NCBI RefSeq assembly: GCF_030817495.1
Contig: NZ_JAUSZK010000001.1
Span: forward strand, 3,699,001 to 3,763,000
Direction of reading: 5' to 3'
Length of the DNA stretch: 64,000 nt
Source: Streptomyces sp. V3I7
GTDB taxonomy: Bacteria > Actinomycetota > Actinomycetes > Streptomycetales > Streptomycetaceae
Part shown: in pieces, positions 1 through 10,238 of the stretch
Numbering within the stretch: the stretch's first letter is position 1
Layout: each line of letters begins with the position of its first letter
Notes under the pieces: generated by a model
Databases searched by the model: none
What the model was told of the DNA's origin: nothing
What the model saw: the letters and a program-made list of their open reading frames with translations, nothing else
Made by a program: the position numbers and the translations under genes

Positions 1-272
1 TCGACAAGGGCCGGACGAAGCAGCAGGACGCCGTCAAGGAGCTCGACGGCATCTCGACGCAGTACGCCGCGCTGAAGAAGCAGGTCGACAAGCTCGACAC
101 CAAGGACCAGGCGAAGTTCGCCGCCGGCCTCAAGGACATCGCGACCCGGCTGGACAAGCTGAGCCAGACGGGCAACAACGCGCTGAAGAGCCTGGAGGAG
201 GGCGAGGTCGGCCAGGCGATGGCCAAGCAGGCGAGCTGCAAGTCGGCGAGCTCGGCGACGTCGTCCTCGTGA
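1..272 (+). CDS. Small secreted-type protein, 3' part only
   Basis: The frame enters at base 3 and ends at TGA 270-272, giving the last 89 residues. They are charged and helical (Lys/Asp/Gln-rich, about 60 residues with coiled-coil-like spacing), then a short tail with one Cys and a Ser/Ala-rich end. The start and any signal peptide lie outside the window. I recall small secreted proteins of this kind next to topA in Streptomyces, so that is the likely identity. A perfect hairpin 32 bases downstream marks the end of the transcript. Function unknown. Confidence 0.6.
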   Translation, partial: DKGRTKQQDAVKELDGISTQYAALKKQVDKLDTKDQAKFAAGLKDIATRLDKLSQTGNNALKSLEEGEVGQAMAKQASCKSASSATSSS

Positions 273-303
273 CCCGGCCCGACCGCACGCGGTCATGACC
301 GAC

Positions 304-348
304 GCGGCACGCGCGCGGGAGAGTCACGCTCTCCCGCGCGCGTGCCGC
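304..348 (+). terminator. Perfect 20-bp stem hairpin
   Basis: Arms 304-323 and 329-348 are exact reverse complements around the 5-base loop TCACG. It lies 32 bases after the stop of the first gene and 60 bases before the next start, so it most likely terminates the upstream transcript. There is no T-run, which is common for terminators in high-GC actinomycetes. Confidence 0.8.
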
Positions 349-407
349 GTTCGGTACCGCGTGCGGGGGTACGTGCGTTGTCGGTGCGAGCGGACACAAT
401 GGGAGGC

Positions 408-1928
408 GTGAGTAACGCCACCCGGTCCCCCCTGCCGTCCTCCGACCGCCCCGATGTCGCCGCCCGGCTGCGCGAGGCGCTGCTCGGCGCCTCCTTCACC
501 GCCGACGGGCTGCTCGAACTGCTCGGCGCCCCCGCCTACGCGGCGCTCGCCCGCAGCGAGACCGTGCCCGCGCTCCGGGCCACCCGCGGGGACACGCCGT
601 TGGAGGCGCTCGTACGGCTGTTTCTCCTCCAGCAGCCCGTCGCCCACGCGCGCGTGGCGGAGATCCTGCCCGTCGAGGAGTGCCTGGAGGCCGGCTGGCT
701 GGTGCGCGCCGACGGCGACGAGGTCGCCGCGACGGTGGACGTACGGCCGTACGGCGAGCCCGGCGGCGAGGACTGGTACATCGTGTCGGACCTCGGGTGC
801 GCGGTCGGCGGCGCGGGCGGCATCGGCCAGGACGACGAGGACGTCGTCCTCGGCGTCGGCGGAGCCTCCACCACTCTCGCGGGCGTCACCGTCCGCACCC
901 CCGTCGCCTCGGCGCTGGACCTCGGCGCCGGCTCCGGCATCCAGGCGCTGCACGCCACCCAGCACGCCACGCGCGTGACGGCCACCGACCTCAACCCGCG
1001 TGCGCTGCACATCACCGCCCTCACGCTCGCCCTGTCCGGCGCGCCCGCGGCCGAGCTGCGCGAGGGCTCGCTGTTCGAGCCCGTCAAGGACGACGAGACG
1101 TTCGACCTGATCGTGTCGAACCCGCCCTTCGTGATCTCCCCGCGCGCCCGTCTGACGTACCGCGACGGCGGCCTGGGCGGCGACGATCTGTGCCGCTCGC
1201 TCGTCCAGGAGGCGGGAGCCCGGCTGAACGAGGGCGGGTTCGCGCAGTTCCTCGCCAACTGGCAGCACGTGGAGGGCGAGGACTGGCAGGACAGGATCAG
1301 GTCCTGGATCCCCCGCGGGTGCGACGCCTGGGTCGTGCAGCGCGAGGTGCAGGACGTCACGCAGTACGCCGAGCTGTGGCTGCGCGACGCCGGTGACCAC
1401 CGGTCGGGCCGGACCGAGTACCAGGCGCGGTACGACGCGTGGCTCGACGAGTTCGAGGCGCGCAAGGTCAAGGCGGTGGGCTTCGGCTGGATCACGCTGC
1501 GCAGGACCGGCGCCGAGGAGCCGTCGATCACCGTGGAGGAGTGGCCGCATCCGATCGAACAGCCGCTTGGCGACACGGTCCGGGCGCACTTCGCCCGCCT
1601 CGACTACCTGCGTGAGCACGACGACGCGGCGCTGCTCGACGCCCACTTCAAGCTCGCCCCCGAGGTCGTCCAGGAGCAGGTCGGACTGCCCGGCGCCGAG
1701 GACCCGGAGCACGTCGTGCTGCGCCAGAACCGCGGGATGCGCCGCGCCACCCGGGTGGACACGGTCGGCGCCGGTTTCGCGGGTGTGTGCGACGGCACAC
1801 TGAGCGCGGGGCGGATCCTGGACGCCATCGCCCAGCTGGTGGGCGAGGACCCGGTGGTGCTGCGCGACCGTACGCCCGCGCAGATCCGGCTGCTGGTGGA
1901 GCAGGGCTTCCTGGAGCCGGTCGGCTGA
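408..1928 (+). CDS. Class I SAM-dependent methyltransferase (506 aa)
   Basis: A Rossmann-type methyltransferase core sits in the middle: SAM-binding motif LDLGAGSG near residue 170 and the catalytic NPPF motif at residue 238, which is typical of N- or O-methyltransferases acting on an sp2 nitrogen (HemK/RlmG-like). It is flanked by about 150 residues N-terminal and about 200 C-terminal of actinobacterial type. The substrate is unknown; rRNA, a protein glutamine or a small molecule are all possible. I chose GTG 408 because a -10-like CACAAT ends seven bases before it, suggesting a leaderless mRNA. The in-frame ATG at 399 overlaps that box. Confidence 0.8.
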   Translation: MSNATRSPLPSSDRPDVAARLREALLGASFTADGLLELLGAPAYAALARSETVPALRATRGDTPLEALVRLFLLQQPVAHARVAEILPVEECLEAGWLVRADGDEVAATVDVRPYGEPGGEDWYIVSDLGCAVGGAGGIGQDDEDVVLGVGGASTTLAGVTVRTPVASALDLGAGSGIQALHATQHATRVTATDLNPRALHITALTLALSGAPAAELREGSLFEPVKDDETFDLIVSNPPFVISPRARLTYRDGGLGGDDLCRSLVQEAGARLNEGGFAQFLANWQHVEGEDWQDRIRSWIPRGCDAWVVQREVQDVTQYAELWLRDAGDHRSGRTEYQARYDAWLDEFEARKVKAVGFGWITLRRTGAEEPSITVEEWPHPIEQPLGDTVRAHFARLDYLREHDDAALLDAHFKLAPEVVQEQVGLPGAEDPEHVVLRQNRGMRRATRVDTVGAGFAGVCDGTLSAGRILDAIAQLVGEDPVVLRDRTPAQIRLLVEQGFLEPVG

Positions 1929-2198
1929 GCGGAGCCGCGCCCACACTCCGCACGGTCACGGCGGACGCCGGACGCACGGACACGGCGAACGCCGGTCGCA
2001 GGGTCACGGAAGAGAAGCGGCCGAAAAAAATACGGCCGGAAAAGCACGGGCGTCCGGCGTGGTCCCGAGGCTGATCGACGAACCCCGCGAGAGGGCGGCG
2101 GGCTCATGTTCACCTCGGGTTCGCCCGCCCGCTTCCCGCCCGTGCGAGTCTCCCGGCGCTGGACACAGGCGGACGGTGGGAAAGGGGCGTGGGCGGCG

Positions 2199-2396
2199 AT
2201 GGAGAGCGGACCGGCGATCTTCGCGGGACTGGTGTTCGCCCTGTTCGGAGGCGCACTTCTGGTGTGGACCGGCGCACGGGTGCGGCTGGGTGAACCCGTG
2301 GCCCACGGTGTGAACCAGGCCGCGGCGGCCGGCCTCGCGGGCGTCGCCTCGGTGATCTCCCTGGGCCTGGGGACGTACTGCTTCGCCCACATCTGA
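2199..2396 (+). CDS. Small membrane protein (65 aa), function unknown
   Basis: Two hydrophobic segments (about residues 6-22 and 36-62) separated by a short polar loop suggest a two-pass membrane mini-protein. Start ATG 2199 is preceded by GGAAAGGGG about 11 bases upstream. A longer in-frame reading from 2106 has no ribosome site and reads as an Arg-rich non-coding extension. It stands alone between the methyltransferase and topA. No family was recognised; I recall a similar small gene beside topA in other streptomycetes. Confidence 0.65.
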   Translation: MESGPAIFAGLVFALFGGALLVWTGARVRLGEPVAHGVNQAAAAGLAGVASVISLGLGTYCFAHI

Positions 2397-2557
2397 GGGA
2401 GGCGGGACCGCTGCTCCACCGGAGACGGGTGTGCTGAGCCGCGCGTAAAGGGAGCGTCACTCTCCGGACAGGCCCGGAAAGCCGGGCGGGGACTCCGGGC
2501 GGCAGGAATGGCGGTAGTCGGGTTACCGTTCGAGTGGCCGTTGCGGGCTTTTCCCGT

Positions 2558-2588
2558 TTGACACGGGGGCGGGATGTACCGTCACACT
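2558..2588 (+). promoter_or_regulatory. Promoter-like sequence upstream of topA
   Basis: A consensus -35 hexamer TTGACA (2558-2563) is followed after 19 bases by CACACT (2583-2588). TACCGT lies between them with a spacing of only 13. The predicted leader to the topA start is about 70 bases. The spacing is not ideal, so this is a suggestion only. Confidence 0.4.
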
Positions 2589-2663
2589 CCGCAGCGTCAC
2601 CACCATCCGACCCCGGGGCGAAGGCCTGGGGAGGCCGAGCGTCGACCGGAGAGAAGAGCGAAG

Positions 2664-5513
2664 TTGTCCCCGACCAGCGACACCGCACACGGCGGCCGCC
2701 GACTCGTCATCGTCGAGTCGCCTGCCAAGGCGAAGACGATCAAGGGCTATCTGGGCCCCGGCTACGTCGTCGAAGCGAGCGTCGGGCACATCCGCGACCT
2801 CCCGAACGGTGCCGCGGAGGTGCCGGAGAAGTACACCGGTGAGGTTCGCCGTCTCGGTGTGGACGTCGAACACGACTTCCAGCCGATCTATGTGGTCAAC
2901 GCCGACAAGAAGGCTCAGGTCAAGAAGCTCAAGGACCTGCTGAAGGACTCCGACGAGCTCTTCCTCGCCACCGATGAGGACCGCGAGGGCGAGGCCATCG
3001 CCTGGCACCTCCAGGAGGTCCTCAAGCCGAAGATCCCCGTCAAGCGGATGGTCTTCCACGAGATCACCAAGGACGCGATCCGCGAGGCCGTCGCCAACCC
3101 GCGCCAGCTCAACAAGAAGCTCGTCGACGCCCAGGAGACCCGCCGCATCCTCGACCGCCTCTACGGCTACGAGGTCTCGCCGGTCCTGTGGAAGAAGGTC
3201 ATGCCGCGCCTGTCGGCCGGCCGTGTCCAGTCGGTCGCCACACGGCTCGTCGTGGAGCGGGAGCGCGAGCGCATCGCGTTCCGTTCCGCCGAGTACTGGG
3301 ACCTGACGGGCACCTTCTCGACCGGCCGCGCCGGTGACCCGAGCGACCCCTCGACCCTGGTCGCCCGCATCCAGACCGTCGACGGCAAGCGGGTCGCGCA
3401 GGGCCGCGACTTCGACTCCCTCGGACAGCTGAAGAGCGCGAACCTCCTTCACCTGGACGAGGTCGACGCCCGCGCGCTGGTCGCGGCGCTGGAGAGCACC
3501 CGGTTCGCGGTGCGCTCCGTCGAGTCCAAGCCGTACCGCCGCTCGCCGTACGCCCCGTTCCGTACGACGACGCTCCAGCAGGAGGCCAGCCGCAAGCTCG
3601 GTTTCGGCGCGAAGGCGACCATGCAGGTCGCCCAGAAGCTGTACGAGAACGGCTACATCACGTACATGCGTACGGACTCCACGACGCTGAGCGACACCGC
3701 CATCGCCGCGGCCCGTGCGCAGGTCACGCAGCTCTACGGCGGCCACTACCTGCCGGACCAGCCGCGTGCGTACGCCGGGAAGGTCAAGAACGCGCAGGAG
3801 GCGCACGAGGCGATCCGCCCCTCGGGTGATCGTTTCCGTACCCCGGCGGAGACCGGCCTGTCCGGCGACCAGTTCCGGCTCTACGAGCTGATCTGGAAGC
3901 GGACCGTCGCCTCCCAGATGAAGGACGCGACCGGCAACTCGGTCACCGTCAAGATCGGTGGCACGGCCGCCGACGGGCGCACCGTCGAGTTCAGCGCGTC
4001 CGGCAAGACGATCACCTTCCACGGCTTCCTGAAGGCCTACGTGGAGGGCGCCGACGACCCGAACGCCGAGCTGGACGACCGCGAGCGCCGGCTGCCGCAG
4101 GTCGCCGAGGGCGACCCGCTCTCCGCCCAGGAGATCAAGGCCGACGGCCACGCCACCAAGGCCCCGGCCCGCTACACCGAGGCCAGCCTGGTCAAGGAGC
4201 TCGAAGAGCGCGAGATCGGCCGCCCGTCGACGTACGCGTCGATCATCGGCACGATCCTCGACCGCGGCTACGTCTTCAAGAAGGGCACGGCCCTGGTGCC
4301 GTCCTTCCTGTCCTTCGCCGTGGTCAACCTCCTGGAGAAACACTTCGGGCGGCTCGTCGACTACGACTTCACCGCCAGGATGGAGGACGACCTCGACCGC
4401 ATCGCGCGCGGTGAGGCCAAGTCCGTGCCGTGGCTGAAGCGGTTCTACTTCGGGGAGGGCACGCACAAGGGCGGCGCCGCCGACGCCGGCAACGGTGACG
4501 GGGACCACCTCGGCGGCCTCAAGGAGCTGGTGACGGACCTGGGCGCGATCGACGCGCGCGAGGTGTCGTCGTTCCCCGTGGGCAAGGACATCGTGCTGCG
4601 GGTCGGCCGCTACGGCCCGTACATCGAGCGCGGCGAGAAGGACACCGAGCAGCACCAGCGCTCCGACATCCCCGAGGACCTGGCGCCCGACGAGCTGAGC
4701 GTCGAGCTGGCCGAGGAACTCCTGGCCAAGCCGAGCGGCGAGCGTCCGCTGGGCAACGACCCGGAGACCGGCCGCCCGGTCGTCGCCAAGGACGGCCGCT
4801 ACGGCCCGTACGTCACGGAGATCCTCCCCGAGGGCACCCCGAAGACGGGCAAGAACGCCGTGAAGCCGCGGACCGCCTCGCTGTTCAAGTCGATGTCGCT
4901 GGACACGGTGACCCTCGACGACGCGCTCCTGCTGATGTCGCTGCCGCGCGTCGTCGGCACCGACGCGGAGGGCGTGGAGATCACCGCGCAGAACGGGCGC
5001 TACGGGCCGTACCTGAAGAAGGGCACGGACTCGCGCTCGCTCACCTCCGAGGACCAGATCTTCTCGGTCACGCTGGAGGAGGCGCTGGCGATCTACGCCC
5101 AGCCCAAGCAGCGGGGCCGCGCAGCCGCCAAGCCGCCGCTGAAGGAGCTGGGCGAGGACCCGGTCTCCGGCAAGCCGGTCGTCGTCAAGGACGGGCGCTT
5201 CGGTCCGTACGTCACCGACGGCGAGACCAACGCGACCCTGCGCTCCGGCGACAGCGTCGAGGAGATCACCGCCGAGCGGGGCTTCGAACTGCTCGCCGAG
5301 AAGCGCGCCAAGGGGCCCGCCAAGAAGACGGCGAAGAAGGCGACGGCGAAGAAGACAGCCGCCAAGAAGGCTCCGGCCAAGAAGGCCGCCGCCAAGAAGA
5401 CGGCCGCGAAGAAGACCACCACGGCCACGAAGAAGACCGCCGCGAAGAAGACGACGGCTTCGAAGACGGCCGCGGCCACGAAGACGGCGACGGAGGAACA
5501 GCCTCCGTTCTGA
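2664..5513 (+). CDS. topA: DNA topoisomerase I (949 aa)
   Basis: Type IA topoisomerase that relaxes negative supercoils. Order: Toprim domain from about residue 14 ([10 protein letters not shown]), acidic DxDxE-like site within TDEDREGEA, then the catalytic core with active-site Tyr334 in YMRTDS. Several C-terminal repeats with the RYGPY/RFGPY signature follow, as in actinobacterial TopA, and then a tail of about 65 residues built from AKK/ATKK repeats. That tail resembles histone H1 and is known to help processivity in this group. Start TTG 2664 follows GGAGAG and matches the start I recall for Streptomyces TopA (SPTS...[13 protein letters not shown]). Essential housekeeping gene. An unusual tandem repeat begins at its stop codon. 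Confidence 0.97.
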   Translation: MSPTSDTAHGGRRLVIVESPAKAKTIKGYLGPGYVVEASVGHIRDLPNGAAEVPEKYTGEVRRLGVDVEHDFQPIYVVNADKKAQVKKLKDLLKDSDELFLATDEDREGEAIAWHLQEVLKPKIPVKRMVFHEITKDAIREAVANPRQLNKKLVDAQETRRILDRLYGYEVSPVLWKKVMPRLSAGRVQSVATRLVVERERERIAFRSAEYWDLTGTFSTGRAGDPSDPSTLVARIQTVDGKRVAQGRDFDSLGQLKSANLLHLDEVDARALVAALESTRFAVRSVESKPYRRSPYAPFRTTTLQQEASRKLGFGAKATMQVAQKLYENGYITYMRTDSTTLSDTAIAAARAQVTQLYGGHYLPDQPRAYAGKVKNAQEAHEAIRPSGDRFRTPAETGLSGDQFRLYELIWKRTVASQMKDATGNSVTVKIGGTAADGRTVEFSASGKTITFHGFLKAYVEGADDPNAELDDRERRLPQVAEGDPLSAQEIKADGHATKAPARYTEASLVKELEEREIGRPSTYASIIGTILDRGYVFKKGTALVPSFLSFAVVNLLEKHFGRLVDYDFTARMEDDLDRIARGEAKSVPWLKRFYFGEGTHKGGAADAGNGDGDHLGGLKELVTDLGAIDAREVSSFPVGKDIVLRVGRYGPYIERGEKDTEQHQRSDIPEDLAPDELSVELAEELLAKPSGERPLGNDPETGRPVVAKDGRYGPYVTEILPEGTPKTGKNAVKPRTASLFKSMSLDTVTLDDALLLMSLPRVVGTDAEGVEITAQNGRYGPYLKKGTDSRSLTSEDQIFSVTLEEALAIYAQPKQRGRAAAKPPLKELGEDPVSGKPVVVKDGRFGPYVTDGETNATLRSGDSVEEITAERGFELLAEKRAKGPAKKTAKKATAKKTAAKKAPAKKAAAKKTAAKKTTTATKKTAAKKTTASKTAAATKTATEEQPPF

Positions 5514-5588
5514 GGCATGCATTGCTCCCCTCCGAGGCATGCATGCTCCCCGTCCCGAGGCATGCACGCTTCCCCTCTGAGGCACCCG
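5512..5588 (+). repeat. Tandem repeat GAGGCATGCA starting in the topA stop codon
   Basis: GAGGCATGCA occurs at 5512, 5534 and 5557, and a truncated fourth copy (GAGGCA) at 5579, giving periods of 22, 23 and 22 bases. C-rich fillers (ttgctcccctcc, tgctccccgtccc, cgcttcccctct) resemble each other. The first unit starts with the GA of the topA TGA. Each core contains GCATGC, a 6-base palindrome. Confidence 0.85.
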
Positions 5589-5617
5589 CGCCCCGGCATC
5601 ACCGCGATGCCGGGGCG
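5589..5617 (+). terminator. topA terminator hairpin
   Basis: Arms 5589-5600 and 5606-5617 are perfectly complementary (12 bp) with loop ACCGC. It lies just after the tandem repeat and before the next gene's promoter. Confidence 0.75.
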
Positions 5618-5674
5618 TGTGCGCGTTCGGGCAATCCGGGCGGGGGTGTCAGTGGCTCCCGATAGGCTGAACGC

Positions 5675-8600
5675 ATGACGCGAGCCGAGCAGCCAACGGC
5701 CCCCCACACCGCACCGGACGACGCACTGGTAGCGGACTCCCGTGAGCGGGCAGTCCGCGCCCTGCTGCGCCAGCCCCAGCTGAAGCGGCTGTGGAGCGCA
5801 CATCTCGTGAGCGGCGTCGGTGATGCCCTCGCGCTGCTGGTCCTGGTCGTCCTCGCCCTCCAGGCGGCGATCGACCAGACCGCCTTCGGCGGCGGCTACC
5901 GGGGCATGGCCCTCGCGGTGGCGGTCGTCTTCGGCGTGCGCGTCCTGGCGACCCTGCTCTTCGGGGCCGTCCTGCTCGGCCCGATCACGTCGCTGACCTC
6001 CCAGGGCGGCCCGCTGGACCGCCGCTGGAGCATGGTCGGCGCCGACGGTCTGCGCGCCGCGCTGCTGATCGTCGCCCCGCTGTGGATCGACTGGACACCG
6101 GACAACGCGCTGGCCCTCGTCCTGGTCACCGTCTTCGTCACCGGTGTCGCCGAGCGCCTGTGGACCGTGTGCCGCGAGAGCGCGGCCCCGGGACTGCTGC
6201 CCGCCCCGCCCCCGGAGGGCGCGACGGTACGGCCGCTGCCGGACCACCTGGACGCCCTGCGCCGCCTGTCGCTGCGCACGGGCTTCGTCGCGATCCCCCT
6301 CGCCGCCGCCGCCCTGGTCGTCGCGGCGCTGTTCAACAACCTGCTCGGCACCGGCATCCCCTGGTTCGCCCAGCACCAGGCCGCCCTCGGCTCGTACGTC
6401 GCGGCCGGACTCTTCGCCGCGTCCGTGTCCGTGGTGACCTTCCTCGAACTTCCCGGCGCCCGCGCCCCGCGCCCGCGGTCCCCGCTGGAGGGACTGCGCC
6501 GCCCGAAGGCCGCCGACGGCGTCGACAAGGGCCGTACGGGCGCTGCCCCGCTGCTGGTCCTGGCCTGCGCCGCCGTCGCCGGGGCGATCGCCGCCGCCGT
6601 CGCCGTGTCCGTGCTGCTCGCCACCGACCTGGGCGGCGGCCCGGTGCTCTACGGGCTGCTGGTGCTCGCGCTGACCGGCGGCGTCGCCGTCGGCGTCCGC
6701 ACCGCCCCCTCCGTGCTGCCGGCGCTCTCGCGCCGCCGCCTGCTGGCCCTGGTGCTCGCCTTCACCGGTATCGCGCTACTCGCCGCCGGACTGGACCCGG
6801 ACGTCACCAGCGTGCTGCTGCTCGTCGCCCTGGCCGGAGTCGGCGCGGGCATGGCCGCCAACACCGGGCACACCCTCCTCGACCAGGAGTCCGAGGACCA
6901 CCGCCGCGCGCGCGTGACCGAGCACCTGCACGCCGTCGTCCGCGTCTTCGTGGCGCTCGGCGCGCTGATCGCGCCCCTGGTCGCGGCCCTGATCGGGCCG
7001 CACCGCCTGGAGAACGGCAAGTTCGTCTTCGCGCACGGCGGTGCCGCGTTCACGCTGATGCTGGTCGGCGCGCTGCTGCTGCCGGTGGCCGCGCTGGTGC
7101 TGGCCAAGGTCGACGACCGCTCCGGCGTGCCGCTGCGTCACGACCTGCGTGACGCGCTCCTCGGCGGCGACGACCCGGCGCAGATCCTCGCGACGAACGG
7201 TTTCTTCATCGCCCTGGAGGGCGGCGACGGCGCCGGAAAGTCCACCCAGGCCGAGGCGCTCGCCGAGTGGATCCGCGGCAAGGGACACGAGGTCGTGCTC
7301 ACCCGCGAGCCGGGCGCCACTCCGGTCGGCAAGCGGCTGCGGTCGATCCTGCTCGACGTGTCCTCGGCGGGACTGTCGCACCGCGCGGAGGCGCTGCTGT
7401 ACGCCGCCGACCGCGCGGAGCACGTGGACACGGTCGTACGGCCCGCGCTGGAGCGGGGCGCCGTCGTCATCACCGACCGGTACATCGACTCGTCGGTGGC
7501 CTACCAGGGGGCGGGCCGTGACCTGTCCCCGACCGAGATCGCGCGGATCAACCGCTGGGCGACCGACGGACTCGTCCCGCACCTGACCGTCCTGCTGGAC
7601 GTCGCGCCCGAGGCCGCCCGCGAGCGGTTCACCGAGGCGCCGGACCGCCTGGAGTCGGAGCCCGCCGAGTTCCACGCGCGCGTGCGGGCCGGTTTCCTCA
7701 CGCTGGCCGCGTCCGACCCCGGCCGCTACCTGGTCGTGGACGCCGCCCAGGCGCCCGAGGCCGTCACGTCCGTGATCCGGCACCGGCTCGACACCGTGCT
7801 GCCGCTGTCCGAGGCCGAGGTGAAGGCCCAGGAGGAGGCGCGCCGGGCGGCCGAGGAGGAGGCCCGCCGCAAGGCCGAGGAAGAGGCCGCCCGCAAGGCC
7901 GAGGAGGAGCGCCTGGAGCGCGAGCGCCAGGAGCAGCTCGCCCGGCTGCGCGCCGAGGAGGAGGAGCGCCAGCGGCGCGAGCTGGAGGAGGCGCAGCGGC
8001 GGGAGGCCGAGCGGCAGGCGGAGGAGGCCCGGCAGCGGGCCGAGGAAGCGCGCCGCCGCGCCGAGGAGGAGCGCGTCCGGCTGCTCGCCGAGGAAGAGGC
8101 CCGGGCCGCCGAGGATGCCCGCCGCCGCAAGCAGGCCGAGGAGGAGGCGCGCCTGCGTGCCGAGGCCGAGGCGCGCCGCCAGGAGAAGCAGCGCAAGGCC
8201 GAGGAGGCCCTGCTGCGGGCCGAGGAGGCGCGTCGTCAGGCGGCCGAGGCGGCCGGCGCGGCCGACGCCGTGGCCCGGCGGTCGTCGGGGCCCCAGCCGA
8301 CGGCGCCCGGTGTGACGCCGGAGGCGACCACCATGCCCACGCCCGTCGTGCGGCCGGGCTCCGCGGACGAGACCGCGGTGCTGCCGCAGGTGCGCGAGGA
8401 GCGTGGCGGCCAGAGCCGTCCGCACCGCGAGTCCGAGTCCGAGGTGACGACCGAGCTGCCGCAGTCGCCGGCCCCGCAGGGCGCGGTGGACGAGACGGCC
8501 GTGCTGCCGCAGGTGCCATCGGACGCCGCCGAGGAGACCGCCGTACTGCCGCCGGTCTCCTTCGAGAAGACGGCCCCGCTGCCCCGGGTCCGGGACGACA

Positions 8601-8836
8601 GGCCGGCGGACCGGGTGCGGCCGGACTACTTCCGCAAGGAGCCGCACGACGCCGGCGGCGAGGACCGCACGCGCGAGATGCCGCGCATCGACGCGGACGG
8701 CGCGCCCCGGCGGCCGCGGCCCGACTGGGCCGAGGAGACGCCGCTGGACGATCTGCCGTCGCTGGCGGACGAGCTGCTGGGCTCCTATGACGAGCAGGAG
8801 TACGGCGACGGCGAGGGCCGCGGCCGCCGGGGCTGA
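5675..8836 (+). CDS. tmk: Membrane domain - thymidylate kinase - coiled-coil fusion (1053 aa)
   Basis: Three parts. Residues ~30-490: a hydrophobic domain with about 12 transmembrane segments resembling a major-facilitator fold. Residues ~508-705: thymidylate kinase (dTMP to dTDP) with P-loop GGDGAGKST at 516, the DR(Y/W) motif in ITDRYIDSSVAYQG, and a lid region. Residues ~716-866: an almost uninterrupted Glu/Ala/Arg coiled coil. An acidic tail follows with repeats of the type ETAVLPQV. It is by far longer than a normal Tmk (~210 aa), but I recall the same fusion beside topA in S. coelicolor. It is followed by holB, so it probably supplies the dTMP kinase activity at the membrane. TAGGCT six bases upstream of ATG suggests a leaderless mRNA. 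Confidence 0.9.
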   Translation: MTRAEQPTAPHTAPDDALVADSRERAVRALLRQPQLKRLWSAHLVSGVGDALALLVLVVLALQAAIDQTAFGGGYRGMALAVAVVFGVRVLATLLFGAVLLGPITSLTSQGGPLDRRWSMVGADGLRAALLIVAPLWIDWTPDNALALVLVTVFVTGVAERLWTVCRESAAPGLLPAPPPEGATVRPLPDHLDALRRLSLRTGFVAIPLAAAALVVAALFNNLLGTGIPWFAQHQAALGSYVAAGLFAASVSVVTFLELPGARAPRPRSPLEGLRRPKAADGVDKGRTGAAPLLVLACAAVAGAIAAAVAVSVLLATDLGGGPVLYGLLVLALTGGVAVGVRTAPSVLPALSRRRLLALVLAFTGIALLAAGLDPDVTSVLLLVALAGVGAGMAANTGHTLLDQESEDHRRARVTEHLHAVVRVFVALGALIAPLVAALIGPHRLENGKFVFAHGGAAFTLMLVGALLLPVAALVLAKVDDRSGVPLRHDLRDALLGGDDPAQILATNGFFIALEGGDGAGKSTQAEALAEWIRGKGHEVVLTREPGATPVGKRLRSILLDVSSAGLSHRAEALLYAADRAEHVDTVVRPALERGAVVITDRYIDSSVAYQGAGRDLSPTEIARINRWATDGLVPHLTVLLDVAPEAARERFTEAPDRLESEPAEFHARVRAGFLTLAASDPGRYLVVDAAQAPEAVTSVIRHRLDTVLPLSEAEVKAQEEARRAAEEEARRKAEEEAARKAEEERLERERQEQLARLRAEEEERQRRELEEAQRREAERQAEEARQRAEEARRRAEEERVRLLAEEEARAAEDARRRKQAEEEARLRAEAEARRQEKQRKAEEALLRAEEARRQAAEAAGAADAVARRSSGPQPTAPGVTPEATTMPTPVVRPGSADETAVLPQVREERGGQSRPHRESESEVTTELPQSPAPQGAVDETAVLPQVPSDAAEETAVLPPVSFEKTAPLPRVRDDRPADRVRPDYFRKEPHDAGGEDRTREMPRIDADGAPRRPRPDWAEETPLDDLPSLADELLGSYDEQEYGDGEGRGRRG

Positions 8837-8917
8837 CCCCGGCCGGTCGGGAATGTCGGTGGTCACCCGCACAATGGATTCCGCAACGCGACATGTGACG
8901 GAAGGGCGGCGTGACCC

Positions 8918-10123
8918 ATGACCGTGTGGGACGACCTCGTCGGGCAGGAGAAGGTGAGCGAGCTGCTCGCCGCGGCCGCTCGGGACGCCGACGCGCTCGT
9001 CACCGCGGCCTCCGCGAACGAGCCGCCGCCGGAGACGTCGAAGATGACGCACGCCTGGCTGTTCACCGGCCCGCCCGGCGCGGGCCGGAACCAGACGGCG
9101 CGCGCCTTCGCCGCCGCGCTGCAGTGCGTGAGCCCCGACCGCGCGCTCAGCGGGACGCCGGGCTGCGGCTTCTGCGACGGCTGCCACACGGCGCTGATCG
9201 GCACCCACGCGGACGTCAGCACGGTCGCCGCCGTCGGCTCCGAGATCCTCGTCAGGGACATGCGGGACACCGTCCGCAAGTCGTTCACCGCCCCGGCGAC
9301 CGGGCGCTGGCAGGTCATCCTCGTCGAGGACGCCGAGCGGCTGAACGAGAAGTCGGCCAACGCCGTCCTCAAGGCCGTGGAGGAGCCCGCGCCCCGCACG
9401 GTGTGGCTGCTGTGCGCCCCGTCGATCGAGGACGTGCTGCCCACGATCCGCTCCCGCTGCCGCCACCTGAACCTGTGTACGCCCTCGGTCGACGCCGTCG
9501 CCGACATGCTCGTACGGCGCGAGGGCATCGAACCCGCCGTGGCGACGGCCGCCGCGCGCGCCACCCAGGGGCACGTCGACCGGGCCCGCCGCCTGGCCAC
9601 CGATCCGGCCGCCCGCGAGCGCCGCGCGGCCGTGCTGAAGCTGCCGCTGCGCCTGGACGAGGTCGGCGCCTGCCTCAAGGCGGCCCAGCAGCTCGTCGAC
9701 GCGGCCGCGGAGGATGCCAAGCAGCTCGCCGAGGAGATGGACGGCAAGGAGTCCGAGGAACTGAAGGCGGCGCTCGGCGCGGCCCAGGGTGGACGGCTGC
9801 CGCGGGGCACGGCGGGCGTGATGAAGGACCTGGAGGACATGCAGAAGCGCCGCAGGACGCGGACGCAGCGCGACAGCCTCGACGTGGCCCTCGGCGATCT
9901 CACCGGCTTCTACCGCGACGTCCTCGCTCTCCAGCTCGGCTCGCGCGTGGCCCTCGCCAACGCGGACGCCGAGGAGGCGCTGCAGCGGCTGGCGCGTGGC
10001 AGCTCCCCGGAGTCGACGCTGCGCCGTATCGAGGCCATCGCCGCCTGCCGCGAGGCCCTCGACCGCAACGTGGCGCCGCTGCTGGCGGTGGAGGCGATGA
10101 CGATGGCGCTGCGGGCCGGGTGA
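8918..10123 (+). CDS. holB: DNA polymerase III delta' subunit (401 aa)
   Basis: Clamp-loader subunit of the AAA+ family, part of the replisome. The N-terminal ATPase-like domain keeps a P-loop-shaped GPPGAGRNQT (residues ~49-58) in which the usual Lys is Arg, as expected for a non-hydrolysing delta'. A four-Cys zinc site is present: Cys70, Cys83, Cys86 and Cys89. The following DnaX-like helices include LVEDAERLNEKSANAVLK and the conserved IRSRC sensor segment. GGAAGG upstream supports ATG 8918. The pairing with tmk is conserved in many bacteria. Confidence 0.93.
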   Translation: MTVWDDLVGQEKVSELLAAAARDADALVTAASANEPPPETSKMTHAWLFTGPPGAGRNQTARAFAAALQCVSPDRALSGTPGCGFCDGCHTALIGTHADVSTVAAVGSEILVRDMRDTVRKSFTAPATGRWQVILVEDAERLNEKSANAVLKAVEEPAPRTVWLLCAPSIEDVLPTIRSRCRHLNLCTPSVDAVADMLVRREGIEPAVATAAARATQGHVDRARRLATDPAARERRAAVLKLPLRLDEVGACLKAAQQLVDAAAEDAKQLAEEMDGKESEELKAALGAAQGGRLPRGTAGVMKDLEDMQKRRRTRTQRDSLDVALGDLTGFYRDVLALQLGSRVALANADAEEALQRLARGSSPESTLRRIEAIAACREALDRNVAPLLAVEAMTMALRAG

Positions 10124-10238
10124 CCGGGCGCCAGGGCAGGGTGACCTGATCAGGGCCGGTTGACGGCGTGCGTCACCCGTACGAGCCACAATATGCACGC
10201 AGAGCTTCCGCGTGGATGCGCAGCGTTACGCTCGCGTG

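Noticed and set aside
342..407. Upstream start of the methyltransferase at ATG 342 or ATG 399
   Set aside because: The first lies inside the terminator hairpin and the second overlaps a -10-like box that fits a leaderless start at GTG 408.
2523..5585. 1020-codon minus-strand open frame opposite topA
   Set aside because: Antisense shadow caused by high G+C; topA is unambiguous.
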